Source: Bradyrhizobium sp. Ghvi (GTDB taxonomy: Bacteria; Pseudomonadota; Alphaproteobacteria; Rhizobiales; Xanthobacteraceae). Taken from it: a stretch of 64,000 bases of DNA. How positions within the stretch are numbered: position 1 is the stretch's first letter; each line of letters opens with the position of its first letter. The notes under the pieces were generated by a model. The model was given only the letters and a program-made list of their open reading frames with translations. It made no database searches and was not told the DNA's origin. This document shows positions 34,133 to 43,708 of this stretch, in pieces. The stretch is from contig NZ_FOVU01000007.1 in the NCBI RefSeq assembly GCF_900115265.1, forward strand, positions 1-64,000, read 5' to 3'. Position numbers and translations under genes: made by a program.

Positions 34133-37100
34133 ATGCAAGGACCGGCGGTAACGCACCTTTCGGTGCGCGTGCCATGGCAGGACACGCGTTGGGATGGACG
34201 AGTTTGCACCGATCCCGCCAACAATCAATCCTGCGTGGTTCTGAAAGCTATCGCGGAAAACCGGAACGACGCCAAAGAAAGTGGTCTGCGCGGTCAATGG
34301 ATGACCGATCTCGCCCTCGACGATAAGCCGCCCTGTTTTAAGGAGCGCGCGACCTTCCTGTCGGATCGCGAGGTTACGCTTCAGGTCAGACTAGATTACG
34401 CCGAATGGAGCGATCCACATAAGCATATTCAGCGCACGCCCGTAAGAGTGCCAGCCTATGGCGCGACCCTGGTTCCGTTTCGCTGGCTCTTGCGTGAAAA
34501 CGCATACGACATTGCAAATGAGTTTGAGCTCGATGTCAGTGAAGACCGCGAGCCGACCGAGCCGGCGTTTCTCGCCAAAACGGATTGGGTGCAAAACCAC
34601 GACAATCAGCAGGTGCTGCTGGATGCGTTTTCCGAGCGCTGCGTTGAGAATGAATCGCTTGTCTTTTTCTACGCCAAACGCACGCCACTTGCGGATGATG
34701 ACCGCCGTGTGATCGTGGCGGTGGGCCTTCTCTCTCACAAGGGAAAGGTCGAGCAATACGACTATGACCGGCGGGCGCCCAAGGGCCATCTCCGCGCCAT
34801 GATGTGGGAACGGCCGATCCAGCATTCGATCCGGCCGGACAAAGACAACCCCGGCCACTTTGTCGGCGGCATTGTGCTCCCTTATCACGCTATTCTGGAG
34901 CGCGCGGCTAGCGATGTGTCACTCGATACCGCGGCGTTTCTGGCCTGCGCGCCCGACGAAGCGCGGGCCCAGTTTTCGTACGCTTCGGAGCACGTATCGC
35001 ACGGAGCTGCGATCACCTCGCTGACCGCGTGCAAGGCGGCCCTCGAGCGTGCCTCGAAGCATCTCACGGGGCCGTTTCCGCAACAGATCGCTTGGATCGA
35101 CGAGCAGATCAACCGGCTCTGGAAACTGAGCGGTCCCTGTCCCGGTCTTGGCAGCGCGCTGTCCGCCCTGGAGGACGGCTTCAACGGCACGCTATTTGCG
35201 CTCGCCTTGTCTGCGACGCTCGAAGAAACCGACGACCCGTGGGCGATCACGGACAAGATCATTCGCAAGGAGCTTGCGCCTCCGTCTGGCGCGCCGAAGC
35301 TTTCCACCATGCTGCGCAAGCGCTGGGAACATCTTCACAAGAAAGAGCCTAAGCGCGCAGCGCTCTTGCGGCTCCTTTCACGCTTCGAGCTGACGCGCGA
35401 TCAGGCGGTGCGGTGTTTTGAGCAGAAGGACGAAACGGAAGCCATCCTTAAGAATCCCTACCTTCTCTTTGAGCGCGATCGGACATCAGTCGATCCGATC
35501 GGCCTTTGGATGATCGATCGCGGGCTATTTTCGGATCACGAGGTATTCAAGCGTCATCGTTTGCCCGCGGAATGCACAATCGATCCTGACGAGCCCGACG
35601 ATCCGCGCCGGTTGCGCGCGGTCGGCGTGATGATCCTTGAGACGGCCGCCAAAAATAGCGGGCATACGCTGTTGAGCGCGAACGATATCCACGAGATTGC
35701 GAAGGAATTGCCGGCAACGCGGCCGGTTCCGCTGGATGGCACCGCGATTGAAATTTGTGAGGACGAATTCAGCGACGAGATTGTCGTCACTTCGATCCCG
35801 ACGCTGGGGGGAATGGCAGCGCAGCTCAAGCGGTATTCGGATTATGGCTCCGTCATCCGCCGAGCCTTGGGCGACCGGCTCGCCGGCAGGATTGCGCCGA
35901 CCAAGATCGATTGGCGCGCAAAGCTCGACAAGGCGTTTGGGGCCATTGCGAAGGTCGATCAGGAGGAAGAGAAGGCGCGGAAGGAGAAGGCATTCGCGCT
36001 GGATGTGATGGCCAACAACCGCCTATCGGTCTTGATTGGTGCGGCCGGCACCGGCAAGACGACAGTGCTTCGCCATCTTCTGGAGCAACGCAAGATCGTG
36101 GGGTCGGGTGTCGCGCTGCTCGCGCCGACGGGCAAAGCGCGTGTCCGCCTTGGTCAGCAGACTGGCTTGCCCGATCAGACGCAAACCCTCGCTCAGTTTC
36201 TGAGGCAATACCAGAGGTACAACGGAGACACCGGACGCTATTTTGCGAGCAAAACGGCTCCCCAAGCGGATGGGGTGACCACTTGCATCGTCGACGAGGC
36301 TTCGATGCTGACGGAAGACCAGCTTGCGGCGCTGGTCGACGCCCTGCCGGTCTCGGCGCGGCTGATCTTTGTCGGTGACCCACGGCAGCTACCGCCGATT
36401 GGCGCTGGGCGCCCATTCGTCGATCTCATCTCGCATCTGGAACGCGAACACGGAAGACAGGGCGTTGCAGAACTGACCGTTCGCCGGCGCCACGCTTCCG
36501 CCAAGGCGGCGGCATCCGGATTGCGCGATCTTGCGTGTTCAGATGTGCAGCTCGCGGACTTATTCTCAGGCCGGGATCTCCCACCTGGCGAAGACGAGAT
36601 TCTAGAGCGCGTCCTCACCGGGAAGTTCGACGAGCGCTTGCGAGCTGTCAGTTGGAAATCGCCGACGGATTTGCGGAACGTGTTGGATCAGGTGCTCATC
36701 GAGGAACTTGATCTTCCGAAAGACAAGGCGGAGAACGCGCTAAGCGTCTCGCTCGGCGGAAACGAGCAGAACGGATACGTCTATTTCAATCCCGGGCGGC
36801 AGATCAACAAGTGCGAGGAATGGCAGATTCTTACGCCACACCGGAACCAGTCTAGCGGCTCGCTCGATCTCAACCGGCATATCAAGTCGCGGTTTCGGAG
36901 CGGAATCCTGAGCTTCGCCAGAAGGTCGAACGAAGGACCTCCCTACTACATCAAATACCGCACGATCGTTCCGCGCGGTCCCGAGCAGATCACTTATGGC
37001 GACAAGGTTATCTGCATCCGCAATCACGATCATCAGGGCTATGACTTCGAGAAGGAAGAGAGACAGAAGGGTTACATTGCGAACGGCGAGATCGGGGTAG

Positions 37101-37924
37101 TTGTTGGGGACGCCTTCAAGGCAAACAAGCGTCCACGCCGGACAAATGTCCAGTTCGCCTCACAACCCGATCTGACCTACGGCTTCAGTGCCGGTTACTT
37201 CAGCGAAGAAGCGACCCCGATCCTTGAACTCGCTTACGCCGTGACCGTACACAAGGCACAAGGCAGCGAGTTCGGCAAGGTGTTCCTCGTATTGCCGGAG
37301 CGCAGCCGCCTCTTGTCGCGAGAAATGCTCTATACCGCCCTAACGAGGCAGATGGATCGTGTCGTCATCCTGCATCAGGGCGGTTTGACCCATCTTCGTG
37401 CCTACCGGTCCCCGTTCTTTTCAGAAGTCGCGCGCCGGGTGACGAACCTGTTCGCGCCCCCTAGCATGATCGAGGCTGCGCCGCCGTCCGGACTTACGGC
37501 GGGGCCGGTCGGCCGGACCTTCCTTGAGGAGAAGCTCATTCACCGCAGCGCGCGCGGCGACCTTGTGAGTTCGAAGTCCGAGCTGGTGATCGCGGACCTG
37601 CTATTAGAAGCCGAGACGAAATACGGAATCCGCTACTTCTTTGAACGCGCCGCTATCGGCGCCGACGGAGAAACGCGGTGGCCGGATTTCTCGATTGAAG
37701 ATCGCAACGGCCAGACCTGGTACTGGGAGCATTGTGGAATGCTTGGTCAACAAGACTATGATGATCGCTGGAAGAAGAAGCTCGCGTTCTATGACCGCAA
37801 CGGTGTGAAGCCTTGGAGAGAAGCAAGTCCGGGAGGTCGGTTGATTGTGACGGAAGACGGTCCGGAGAAGGGTTTGGACAGCGCGGCCATCCGCAAGATG
37901 ATTGAAGCATTGTGGAGCCGTTAG
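34133..37924 (+). CDS. RecD-like helicase with C-terminal nuclease-like domain
   Basis: The ATG follows GGGGAAAGG. The 1,263-residue protein has an unrecognised 600-residue N-terminal region, then a superfamily I helicase of RecD/TraA type. That helicase has Walker A GAAGTGKTTVL near 640, IVDEASML near 720, VGDPRQLPPIG near 746 and VTVHKAQGSEF near 1,033. Residues from about 1,120 form a second domain with SKSELVIADLL, then RWPDFSIEDR and WYWEHCG. This E...D...ExC pattern is a PD-(D/E)XK-like core whose last lysine is replaced. It stands alone between the truncated MBL gene and the excisionase-like gene. A phage-defence or DNA-repair role fits, but no partner gene is visible. Confidence 0.82.
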   Translation: MQGPAVTHLSVRVPWQDTRWDGRVCTDPANNQSCVVLKAIAENRNDAKESGLRGQWMTDLALDDKPPCFKERATFLSDREVTLQVRLDYAEWSDPHKHIQRTPVRVPAYGATLVPFRWLLRENAYDIANEFELDVSEDREPTEPAFLAKTDWVQNHDNQQVLLDAFSERCVENESLVFFYAKRTPLADDDRRVIVAVGLLSHKGKVEQYDYDRRAPKGHLRAMMWERPIQHSIRPDKDNPGHFVGGIVLPYHAILERAASDVSLDTAAFLACAPDEARAQFSYASEHVSHGAAITSLTACKAALERASKHLTGPFPQQIAWIDEQINRLWKLSGPCPGLGSALSALEDGFNGTLFALALSATLEETDDPWAITDKIIRKELAPPSGAPKLSTMLRKRWEHLHKKEPKRAALLRLLSRFELTRDQAVRCFEQKDETEAILKNPYLLFERDRTSVDPIGLWMIDRGLFSDHEVFKRHRLPAECTIDPDEPDDPRRLRAVGVMILETAAKNSGHTLLSANDIHEIAKELPATRPVPLDGTAIEICEDEFSDEIVVTSIPTLGGMAAQLKRYSDYGSVIRRALGDRLAGRIAPTKIDWRAKLDKAFGAIAKVDQEEEKARKEKAFALDVMANNRLSVLIGAAGTGKTTVLRHLLEQRKIVGSGVALLAPTGKARVRLGQQTGLPDQTQTLAQFLRQYQRYNGDTGRYFASKTAPQADGVTTCIVDEASMLTEDQLAALVDALPVSARLIFVGDPRQLPPIGAGRPFVDLISHLEREHGRQGVAELTVRRRHASAKAAASGLRDLACSDVQLADLFSGRDLPPGEDEILERVLTGKFDERLRAVSWKSPTDLRNVLDQVLIEELDLPKDKAENALSVSLGGNEQNGYVYFNPGRQINKCEEWQILTPHRNQSSGSLDLNRHIKSRFRSGILSFARRSNEGPPYYIKYRTIVPRGPEQITYGDKVICIRNHDHQGYDFEKEERQKGYIANGEIGVVVGDAFKANKRPRRTNVQFASQPDLTYGFSAGYFSEEATPILELAYAVTVHKAQGSEFGKVFLVLPERSRLLSREMLYTALTRQMDRVVILHQGGLTHLRAYRSPFFSEVARRVTNLFAPPSMIEAAPPSGLTAGPVGRTFLEEKLIHRSARGDLVSSKSELVIADLLLEAETKYGIRYFFERAAIGADGETRWPDFSIEDRNGQTWYWEHCGMLGQQDYDDRWKKKLAFYDRNGVKPWREASPGGRLIVTEDGPEKGLDSAAIRKMIEALWSR

Positions 37925-37980
37925 CTGCTTCCGTCAGAAGCTTGGGATGAGCGATGATATCAGCTTAAGTCGCACGTCCA

Positions 37981-38166
37981 TTAGTTCGACATGTTGGTGT
38001 CAAGCAGCGCCAGAAGTGAGCGCACCACTATTAATCGCCGACGCCCGATCGTTGTCGTGACGATACGCCCAGCTCCTATCAACTCGTAAAGCTTCGTGCG
38101 TCCCAAGCCGGTCACTTCGCATGCATCGCCAATCGTGCAGGTGAGCCGCTGTGCGAATGGCACCAT
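37981..38166 (-). CDS. Excisionase/AlpA-like helix-turn-helix protein
   Basis: The 61-residue product (MVPFAQRLTCTIGDACEVTG, then GRTKLYELIGAGRI) is a MerR-type helix-turn-helix protein of the excisionase family. The longer frame upstream is discarded because it adds unrelated residues. Such proteins accompany integrases and act as recombination directionality factors or regulators. No integrase lies directly beside it, so it may be left over from an earlier island. The nearby tRNA fragment supports that. Confidence 0.72.
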   Translation of the reverse strand: MVPFAQRLTCTIGDACEVTGLGRTKLYELIGAGRIVTTTIGRRRLIVVRSLLALLDTNMSN

Positions 38167-38553
38167 GCTCGGTTCTGCGGCATTCGGAGCGGATAGACTG
38201 ACTTGTGATCGTTGTCCGTCAAGTTTCTCTCGCCGACTGTATCTCACGTGGCCTCCTATTCGCACGATGCTCGACAGGACAAGGGTTGATTGTGCGACAA
38301 GCAACGTCAATGCGAACATCCGAGGGCGCTCGCGTACGACAGCGTACGTCAGCGGCGGTTTGAATATTTCTGGACACCAAGGGCGACGAGAAAATTTTAG
38401 CGCATGCGCCCGCCACAGCGGGGCATTGCGCCGAGGCCAGTCTGCTAAATGTCGGAGAGCAAATTTCTCAAGCGTTCGCCGCTGTTCACCAGCGTCTTAT
38501 TCAACCATTATTCAACGAACGTGGCTGATGGCGACCTAAGTGCCTGAATTTGC
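38167..38553. other. Spacer without a recognisable gene
   Basis: Nothing recognisable is seen between the excisionase-like gene and the tRNA fragment. Short frames on both strands lack ribosome binding sites and known motifs. The segment probably belongs to an old island end. Confidence 0.5.
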
Positions 38554-38599
38554 TGGCGCTCCCTAGGGGAATCGAACCCCTGTTTCAGCCTTGAGAGGG
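38554..38599 (-). repeat. 3' half of a tRNA-Glu(CTC), likely attachment-site relic
   Basis: Read on the minus strand, the segment runs from an anticodon loop CTCTCAA through the stem GGCTG and the T arm AGGGGTTCGATTCCCCT to the acceptor strand AGGGAGC, a G discriminator and CCA. This closely matches the 3' half of alphaproteobacterial and enterobacterial tRNA-Glu. The 5' half is missing, because the sequence before the loop does not pair. Integrative elements carry such 3' tRNA segments as attachment sites, so this is probably an att relic. Confidence 0.72.
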
Positions 38600-38704
38600 T
38601 ACAGCCGATCCGCTCGCGATAATCGTGAGGAGAGTCACGCGATGGAGACCTTACGGACGTCGAGCCCGGCTCGTCTTCTTGAGCACGTGAATTTATCGCG
38701 CGAG

Positions 38705-39337
38705 TCACGTGCGCAAATTGAATACCACCGACAGAACACGAACCGTCGGCGTCAGCAATTTCTCATGGCCGTGGACAAAGTTAGCATCGAATACAAGCGT
38801 ATCTCCGTGATGCAGCTCCATTACTGCGTCACCATAACGGTAGATCATCGACCCTTCCAGCACATACATGAATTCGATGCCGGTATGCTGAAATCCGGGG
38901 TTGTTTGAACAATCACTTGTCAGCGTCACGAGATAGGGTTCGACATATTTCTCGCCAGACAATAGATGGCCGAGCAACTGATAGCTTAGACCAGAACGAT
39001 GAGCCTGTCGGCGCACGTTGATGCCCTTACCCGATCGGACGAGAGAAAAATCGGTGGGCTGATTATAGGCCGCAAACAGTCGCGACACCGGCACCCTCAG
39101 CGCGGCCGACAACGAAGCCAGCGTCGTGAATGACGGCGTGGCGGATCCATGTTCTATCCTCGAGAGCATAGCGTTCGATAGACCCGCGGCGTCGGCAAGT
39201 TGATTTGCTGCCATATTCAGACTCAGCCTGAGGCTTTTGATCTCTTTGCCAACAGCCCGCGCCAGAGCATTGCTTTTCTCGGAGTTGTATTGGTCGGTGT
39301 CGCCCGACGCGTTCGTCTTCGCTGCGGGCCTGGTCAT
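38705..39337 (-). CDS. XRE-family regulator with C-terminal cupin
   Basis: The N-terminal helix-turn-helix reads LSLNMAANQLADAAGLSNAM then LSRIEHG. The C-terminal half is a cupin (QHTGIEFMYVLEGSMIYRYG, HHGDTLVFDANFVHGH) that probably binds a small ligand. This is the SutR/PuuR-like layout, often controlling amino-acid or amine transport. Two upstream in-frame starts exist (39361 ATG and 39406 TTG). It is divergent from the ABC importer genes and is their probable regulator. Confidence 0.85.
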   Translation of the reverse strand: MTRPAAKTNASGDTDQYNSEKSNALARAVGKEIKSLRLSLNMAANQLADAAGLSNAMLSRIEHGSATPSFTTLASLSAALRVPVSRLFAAYNQPTDFSLVRSGKGINVRRQAHRSGLSYQLLGHLLSGEKYVEPYLVTLTSDCSNNPGFQHTGIEFMYVLEGSMIYRYGDAVMELHHGDTLVFDANFVHGHEKLLTPTVRVLSVVFNLRT

Positions 39338-39657
39338 AACCGAGAGCGCGCCCCTGCGCATACGCTTGCCTGCAATCGGCTTCTGATCGTGCTTTCCACC
39401 GGCCAAACGATGCCCTCGCTACAGTGACTAATAGAGGAAGCATCACAGTATGCGATCTCGGCATCCAAACAAGAGGTTAGTACCAAGCACCGTACCTTGC
39501 CCTCGCTCTACCCGGCCGCGGCATGCCGCAGGAAGTCAGGCAGTCAGGCTGCTGATTTGCATCAGGTTAAAATATTCTCAGCGGCGTTGACGGTTCAAGC
39601 CCGGGGGCGGACATTTGAGCAGCTTGGCTGCACTTGAACGTTTGACGCGAGAGTAAC
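39338..39657. promoter_or_regulatory. Divergent promoter region of the regulator and importer
   Basis: About 320 bases separate the regulator from the substrate-binding protein gene. The first part may code for extra N-terminal residues of the regulator. The rest should hold both promoters. No clear operator or -35/-10 pair can be named with confidence. Confidence 0.4.
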
Positions 39658-40425
39658 ATGAACATTTTGAGTCGTCGGATCGCTGCTCTCGGCTTTGCTC
39701 TTTTGACGCTCACTGCGTCAACTGCGATTGCTCAGGATTTGCGCATCGCTACTGAAGGCACTTATCCGCCGTGGAGTTATGTCGATGCCAAGGGTACTTT
39801 GACCGGCTGGGATGTCGATATTGCAAATGCACTCTGCGAAGTCATGAAGGCCAAATGCAAGATTGTCGCCCAGGAATGGGATGGAATTATTCCTGGCCTG
39901 AATGCCAAAAAATACGACATGATTGTCGCAAGCATGGGCGTGACCGAAAAACGCAGGCAACAGGTCGCCTTTTCCAAGAAATACAAGAACACGTCCAGCC
40001 AGTTTGTTGCCAGGAAGGGTACTTTTGCAGACACGAGCCCCGCCGCTTTGAAGGGCCGTGTGATCGGCGTACAGCGCGGCAGCATTCAGGACGCCTATTT
40101 GTCGGCGAGCTATCCCGATTCCCAGATTGTTCGCTATGACAAGACTACTGATGTCGAGATGGACCTAATTGCAGGGCGTATCGACTTGCTTCTGGCCAAT
40201 CGCGTGACTTCGCTGCTTGGCTTCCTCAAGAGCCCGCAAGCGGCTGGCTATGAATTGGTCGGCCCGGAATATACCGGCGGTCTTCTCGGTGAAGGAAACG
40301 CCATCGCTTTGCGCAAAGATGACGCAAAACTTCTAGCGCAAGTGAATTCTGCCATCGATACGATTTTGTCGAACGGGACTTACGACAAGATCGTGAGAAA
40401 ATACTTTGACTTCCCACTCATGTAG
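39658..40425 (+). CDS. Amino-acid ABC importer, substrate-binding protein
   Basis: The 255-residue protein has a signal peptide (MNILSRRIAALGFALLTLTA, cleavage near AIAQ-D) and a type II periplasmic binding domain. Typical segments are RIATEGTYPPWSYVDAKG, GWDVDIANALC, WDGIIPGL and SMGVTEKRRQQVAFS. This is the family of polar amino acid and opine binding proteins (HisJ/ArtJ/OccT type), acting in the periplasm. It is first in an operon with two permeases and an ATPase. The exact ligand cannot be read from the sequence. Confidence 0.9.
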   Translation: MNILSRRIAALGFALLTLTASTAIAQDLRIATEGTYPPWSYVDAKGTLTGWDVDIANALCEVMKAKCKIVAQEWDGIIPGLNAKKYDMIVASMGVTEKRRQQVAFSKKYKNTSSQFVARKGTFADTSPAALKGRVIGVQRGSIQDAYLSASYPDSQIVRYDKTTDVEMDLIAGRIDLLLANRVTSLLGFLKSPQAAGYELVGPEYTGGLLGEGNAIALRKDDAKLLAQVNSAIDTILSNGTYDKIVRKYFDFPLM

Positions 40426-40489
40426 CAATCCAGCGTTCGAGACGATCAAGACGGATATTGAACGCTTTTAGATGTGCAGGCTAAATTCG

Positions 40490-41116
40490 ATGATCACCTT
40501 CGCAACTCTCGGGCCGGCCGGGACCAACCATGAGTTTGTAACCAAAGAGTACATCAAGTTTCACGACATTCCGGAGGCCAACATTGTTCTCGTCCCAAAT
40601 TTCAACGTAGCAATGCAGGGGCTGATCAATGGCGACTACGACTTCATCCTTCAGTGTGCCGTTCATCCCGATACGCCTCCGACACTCGGTACGCATTTCC
40701 AAAAGATGTTCGCCGTCGACAGCTTCATCTGTCGCAGCAAAGACCTAGCAGTTCTCACACGTTCGGATATCGAAACACCGAAGTCTATCGGCCTGCTGGC
40801 TCCGGCGACCGAGAGTTACATCGACTCCAGTCAGTGGCAGACTCGGGTATCCGAGCCTTCGCTGCCCATTATTTTTGAGAATCTTCTTAAGGAAAAATAC
40901 GATTCCGGTCTCGTTTACCTCGAATATGCAGAACAATACCCGGATCGGGTGCGAGTGGACCAGGTGATCGGTTCTCCTGATGACGTCTGGATCGTCTACG
41001 CAAACGAGAGAACTTCCGGAGGAAAGCTTCAGGCCTGGCATGAAGGACCTATCCGTGAGTTGATCCGTCGGAAGGTTGAGAACAACACCTTAAAAGTCAG
41101 TAGGTCGACCCTATGA
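40490..41116 (+). CDS. Prephenate-dehydratase-fold protein in an importer operon
   Basis: The 208-residue product starts MITFATLGPAGTNHEFVTKE. TLGPAGTNHE is the hallmark first loop of prephenate dehydratase and of the BacA-type prephenate decarboxylase. No ACT regulatory domain follows, so it is not a normal PheA. It lies between the binding protein and the first permease, and its stop overlaps the permease start as ATGA. It could make or degrade an aromatic-amino-acid-related compound handled by the transporter, or serve as a cytoplasmic binding protein. That role is an inference. Confidence 0.72.
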   Translation: MITFATLGPAGTNHEFVTKEYIKFHDIPEANIVLVPNFNVAMQGLINGDYDFILQCAVHPDTPPTLGTHFQKMFAVDSFICRSKDLAVLTRSDIETPKSIGLLAPATESYIDSSQWQTRVSEPSLPIIFENLLKEKYDSGLVYLEYAEQYPDRVRVDQVIGSPDDVWIVYANERTSGGKLQAWHEGPIRELIRRKVENNTLKVSRSTL

Positions 41117-41787
41117 CGATGGACTGGCTTTCCGGTTATGGCCTGCAGCTCATTTTTGGAGCGGTCACTATGCTCTCGGTGGCGCTAGTAGCACTTGTTG
41201 TCGGGACCGTGCTCGGCATCTCATTGGGGACCGCGAAAATTTATGGTGCGAAACCCCTTCGCTACAGTGCTGAAGCATACACCGCTGTAGTTCGGGGAGT
41301 GCCCGACCTCATCGTCATCTACCTGATTTATTTCGGCGGCACAGTAGCGCTGACCAAGATCACCGGCCAATATGTGGACATCAACGGGTTCGCTGCAGGT
41401 GTAGCGGCCCTTGCCTTCATTTTTGCCGCCTATGCTGGCGATATTTTTAGAGGCGCCATAGGACAAGTGCCGCGCGGACAAACTGAAGCGGCGCATGCAC
41501 TTGGACTATCGCCACGGGCCGCGTTTTTTCGGATAATCCTGCCCCAGGCATGGCGGCTGGCCCTACCAGGCTTCGGGAATCTTGCCATCATCCTGATTAA
41601 GCAGACGTCTTTAATTTCGGTGATCGGACTTGAGGAACTACTGCGAGCGTCGTCCGTGATTTCCGGCGCGACTAGGCAGCCGTTCCTCGTCTATTCCGTG
41701 GCAGCGATCCTGTACCTCATTATTACGAGCATTGTCTCCTGGGGCTTTCGCAACGCCGGTATTCGGTCCAATCGAGGCTTTGCGTGA
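41113..41787 (+). CDS. Amino-acid ABC importer, permease 1
   Basis: The 224-residue membrane protein has about five transmembrane segments, starting GLQLIFGAVTMLSVALVALV. The EAA-type loop reads GQTEAAHALGLSPRAAFFRI, the site that contacts the ATPase. HisQ/HisM-type permeases act as heterodimers, and the next gene encodes the second one. The start overlaps the preceding stop (ATGA). Confidence 0.9.
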   Translation: MTMDWLSGYGLQLIFGAVTMLSVALVALVVGTVLGISLGTAKIYGAKPLRYSAEAYTAVVRGVPDLIVIYLIYFGGTVALTKITGQYVDINGFAAGVAALAFIFAAYAGDIFRGAIGQVPRGQTEAAHALGLSPRAAFFRIILPQAWRLALPGFGNLAIILIKQTSLISVIGLEELLRASSVISGATRQPFLVYSVAAILYLIITSIVSWGFRNAGIRSNRGFA

Positions 41788-41794
41788 GAGCGCC

Positions 41795-42535
41795 ATGCTA
41801 GATTTCTCAATCATGGCCGACGCGTTTCCGAACCTGCTTAAGGGAGCGGGAATGACAGGGCGGCTGTCCATACTCATCCTGCTTCTCGGGATGATGTTAG
41901 CTGTGCCTCTCGCTTATGCTCGCAATGCGCAATCGATTTGGCTCCATGGCCCTGCGAGTATCTACATTCTCGTCATTCGCGGGATCCCCTCTCTGCTGCA
42001 AGTCTTCATCGTTTATTACGGACTTGGCCAGTTCAGCTTCGTCCGAAACTCGGCTTTGTGGCCGATTTTTCGCGACCCCTTCTGGTGCGTCATCATCGCA
42101 CTGGGTCTGAACTCAGCCGCCTATACGGCCGAAATCATCGCTGGTGCGCTGAGGCAGGTGCCAAAGGGGCTTGTGGAGGCCGCGCAAGCCCTCGGGCTCT
42201 CGTGGTTCCAGACTCAACGGAAGGTTACGATTCCACTCGCTGTGCGCGCAGCACTACCGGCCTATGAAAACGAAGTAATCCTGACGATCAAAGCAACTTC
42301 TCTCGCCAGCACAATTACCCTCCTCGATCTGACAGGCGCCGCACGCCTTGAGGTCTCGAATACCTTTGCGCCCTACGAGGTCTTTCTGACGGCGGGAGCA
42401 ATCTACTTTTGTATCACCACCAGCTTGAGCTGGCTGTTGCGCAGGTTTGAGGTGCGGCTGTCAGCCGGCCACCGGAATGAGGAGCGGCGCGTCAAGGAGT
42501 TTCAACCCGTTTTGCCGGGCATACCCGATCATTAG
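41795..42535 (+). CDS. Amino-acid ABC importer, permease 2
   Basis: The start MLDFSIMADAFPNLLKGAGM at 41795 is chosen over a longer frame that overlaps permease 1. The 246-residue protein has the same fold as permease 1, with the EAA loop PKGLVEAAQALGLSWFQTQ. A hydrophilic C-terminal tail (HRNEERRVKEF) is cytoplasmic. It begins 7 bases after the stop of permease 1. Confidence 0.9.
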   Translation: MLDFSIMADAFPNLLKGAGMTGRLSILILLLGMMLAVPLAYARNAQSIWLHGPASIYILVIRGIPSLLQVFIVYYGLGQFSFVRNSALWPIFRDPFWCVIIALGLNSAAYTAEIIAGALRQVPKGLVEAAQALGLSWFQTQRKVTIPLAVRAALPAYENEVILTIKATSLASTITLLDLTGAARLEVSNTFAPYEVFLTAGAIYFCITTSLSWLLRRFEVRLSAGHRNEERRVKEFQPVLPGIPDH

Positions 42536-42591
42536 TAGTGCCGGGCTCTCAAAGTGTCATTGTCGTTGATCCCCAATACAAAGCCAGAGAG

Positions 42592-43365
42592 ATGGAGTTG
42601 AGCGTGCGAGTAATGGAAAGCTGCTCAAGCGAGGGCGGCACGGTCGTCATGTCCGCAGTCACCAAGCGATTCGGCTCGTTCGCTGCGCTCAAGGGCATCG
42701 GCCTGAGTGTGGATCGCGGAGAGAAGATCGTGATCTGCGGCCCCTCAGGATCTGGAAAATCAACATTGATTCGATGCATCAACCGTATCGAGAAGCATGA
42801 TGGCGGCTCGATCGTAGTAGAGGGATGCCTGCTCGACCATCGGTTGACGAATATAGACAAGGTCAGACGAGAAGTCGGCATGGTGTTTCAGAGTTTCAAC
42901 CTCTTTCCTCACATGACCGTGCTTGAGAATTGTATGTTAGCGCCGATGCTTGTCAGGGGGTTGAAAGCGGCCGAGGCAGAGGACGTCGCAATCAGCTATC
43001 TCAGAAGAGTAAGGATTGCCGATCAGGCTGCCAAATATCCCTCCCAACTCTCCGGTGGTCAGCAGCAACGTGTTGCTATCGCGAGGGCGATGTGCATGAA
43101 ACCGAAGATCATGCTCTTGGATGAGCCTACTTCGGCGCTCGACCCGGAAATGGTCAAGGAAGTGCTGAACACGATGATAGAACTCGCAGGCGATGGTATG
43201 ACGATGATCTGCGTGACCCACGAAATGGGCTTCGCCAGACAGGTCGCCGACCGGGTAATCTTCATGGATGAGGGCGCTATAGTCGAGGAAGGCGCGCCGG
43301 AGCAGTTCTTTCGTCAGCCCAAGACGCAGAGAGCACGAGATTTTCTGTCGCAGGTTCTGCATTGA
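42592..43365 (+). CDS. Amino-acid ABC importer, ATPase
   Basis: The product has Walker A GPSGSGKST, the signature LSGGQQQRVAIARAM, Walker B IMLLDEPTSALDP and the switch histidine in VTHEMGFA. It is a GlnQ/HisP-type ATPase. An in-frame GTG at 42538 gives 18 more residues, but the ATG at 42592 with GAGAG before it is more likely. The C-terminus (EEGAPEQFFRQPKTQRARDF) is typical. It closes the importer operon. Confidence 0.92.
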   Translation: MELSVRVMESCSSEGGTVVMSAVTKRFGSFAALKGIGLSVDRGEKIVICGPSGSGKSTLIRCINRIEKHDGGSIVVEGCLLDHRLTNIDKVRREVGMVFQSFNLFPHMTVLENCMLAPMLVRGLKAAEAEDVAISYLRRVRIADQAAKYPSQLSGGQQQRVAIARAMCMKPKIMLLDEPTSALDPEMVKEVLNTMIELAGDGMTMICVTHEMGFARQVADRVIFMDEGAIVEEGAPEQFFRQPKTQRARDFLSQVLH

Positions 43366-43708
43366 TCAGCCAGAATCTTCATGAAGCCGGTCGGCTGAGT
43401 TGCTCAGTTGCCGCATGCACCAGCTTGGCGTCAGTCGAAGCGCTCAACGCGATCGGTTGTACTGTGATGCCGGCCGGGGCTCTCGTGAGGTGATTGCATT
43501 TGCGAAGTGCTGACGCCATACGCCACCGTAGACTCTTGACCAGCAGCCACACCAGCCTGCCGCCGAGCCCTGCGCCAGTCGCTCGGATCCATACCGCGCG
43601 TGCTGAAGGGCCTATCGGCCATCATCGTGACGGCCCGGCCTCTATCATCTGCTCGCAACGGTTAAGCGCGAGCACAACGCGCAGCGATACTCGGCTAGGA
43701 GAACGGAA
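43366..43708. other. Spacer without a recognisable gene
   Basis: Between the ATPase gene and the serine hydrolase nothing codes convincingly. TCAGCC and GGCTGA near 43367-43400 could form a weak stem but have no T run. The last 50 bases hold the ribosome binding site TAGGAGAACGG of the next gene. Confidence 0.5.
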
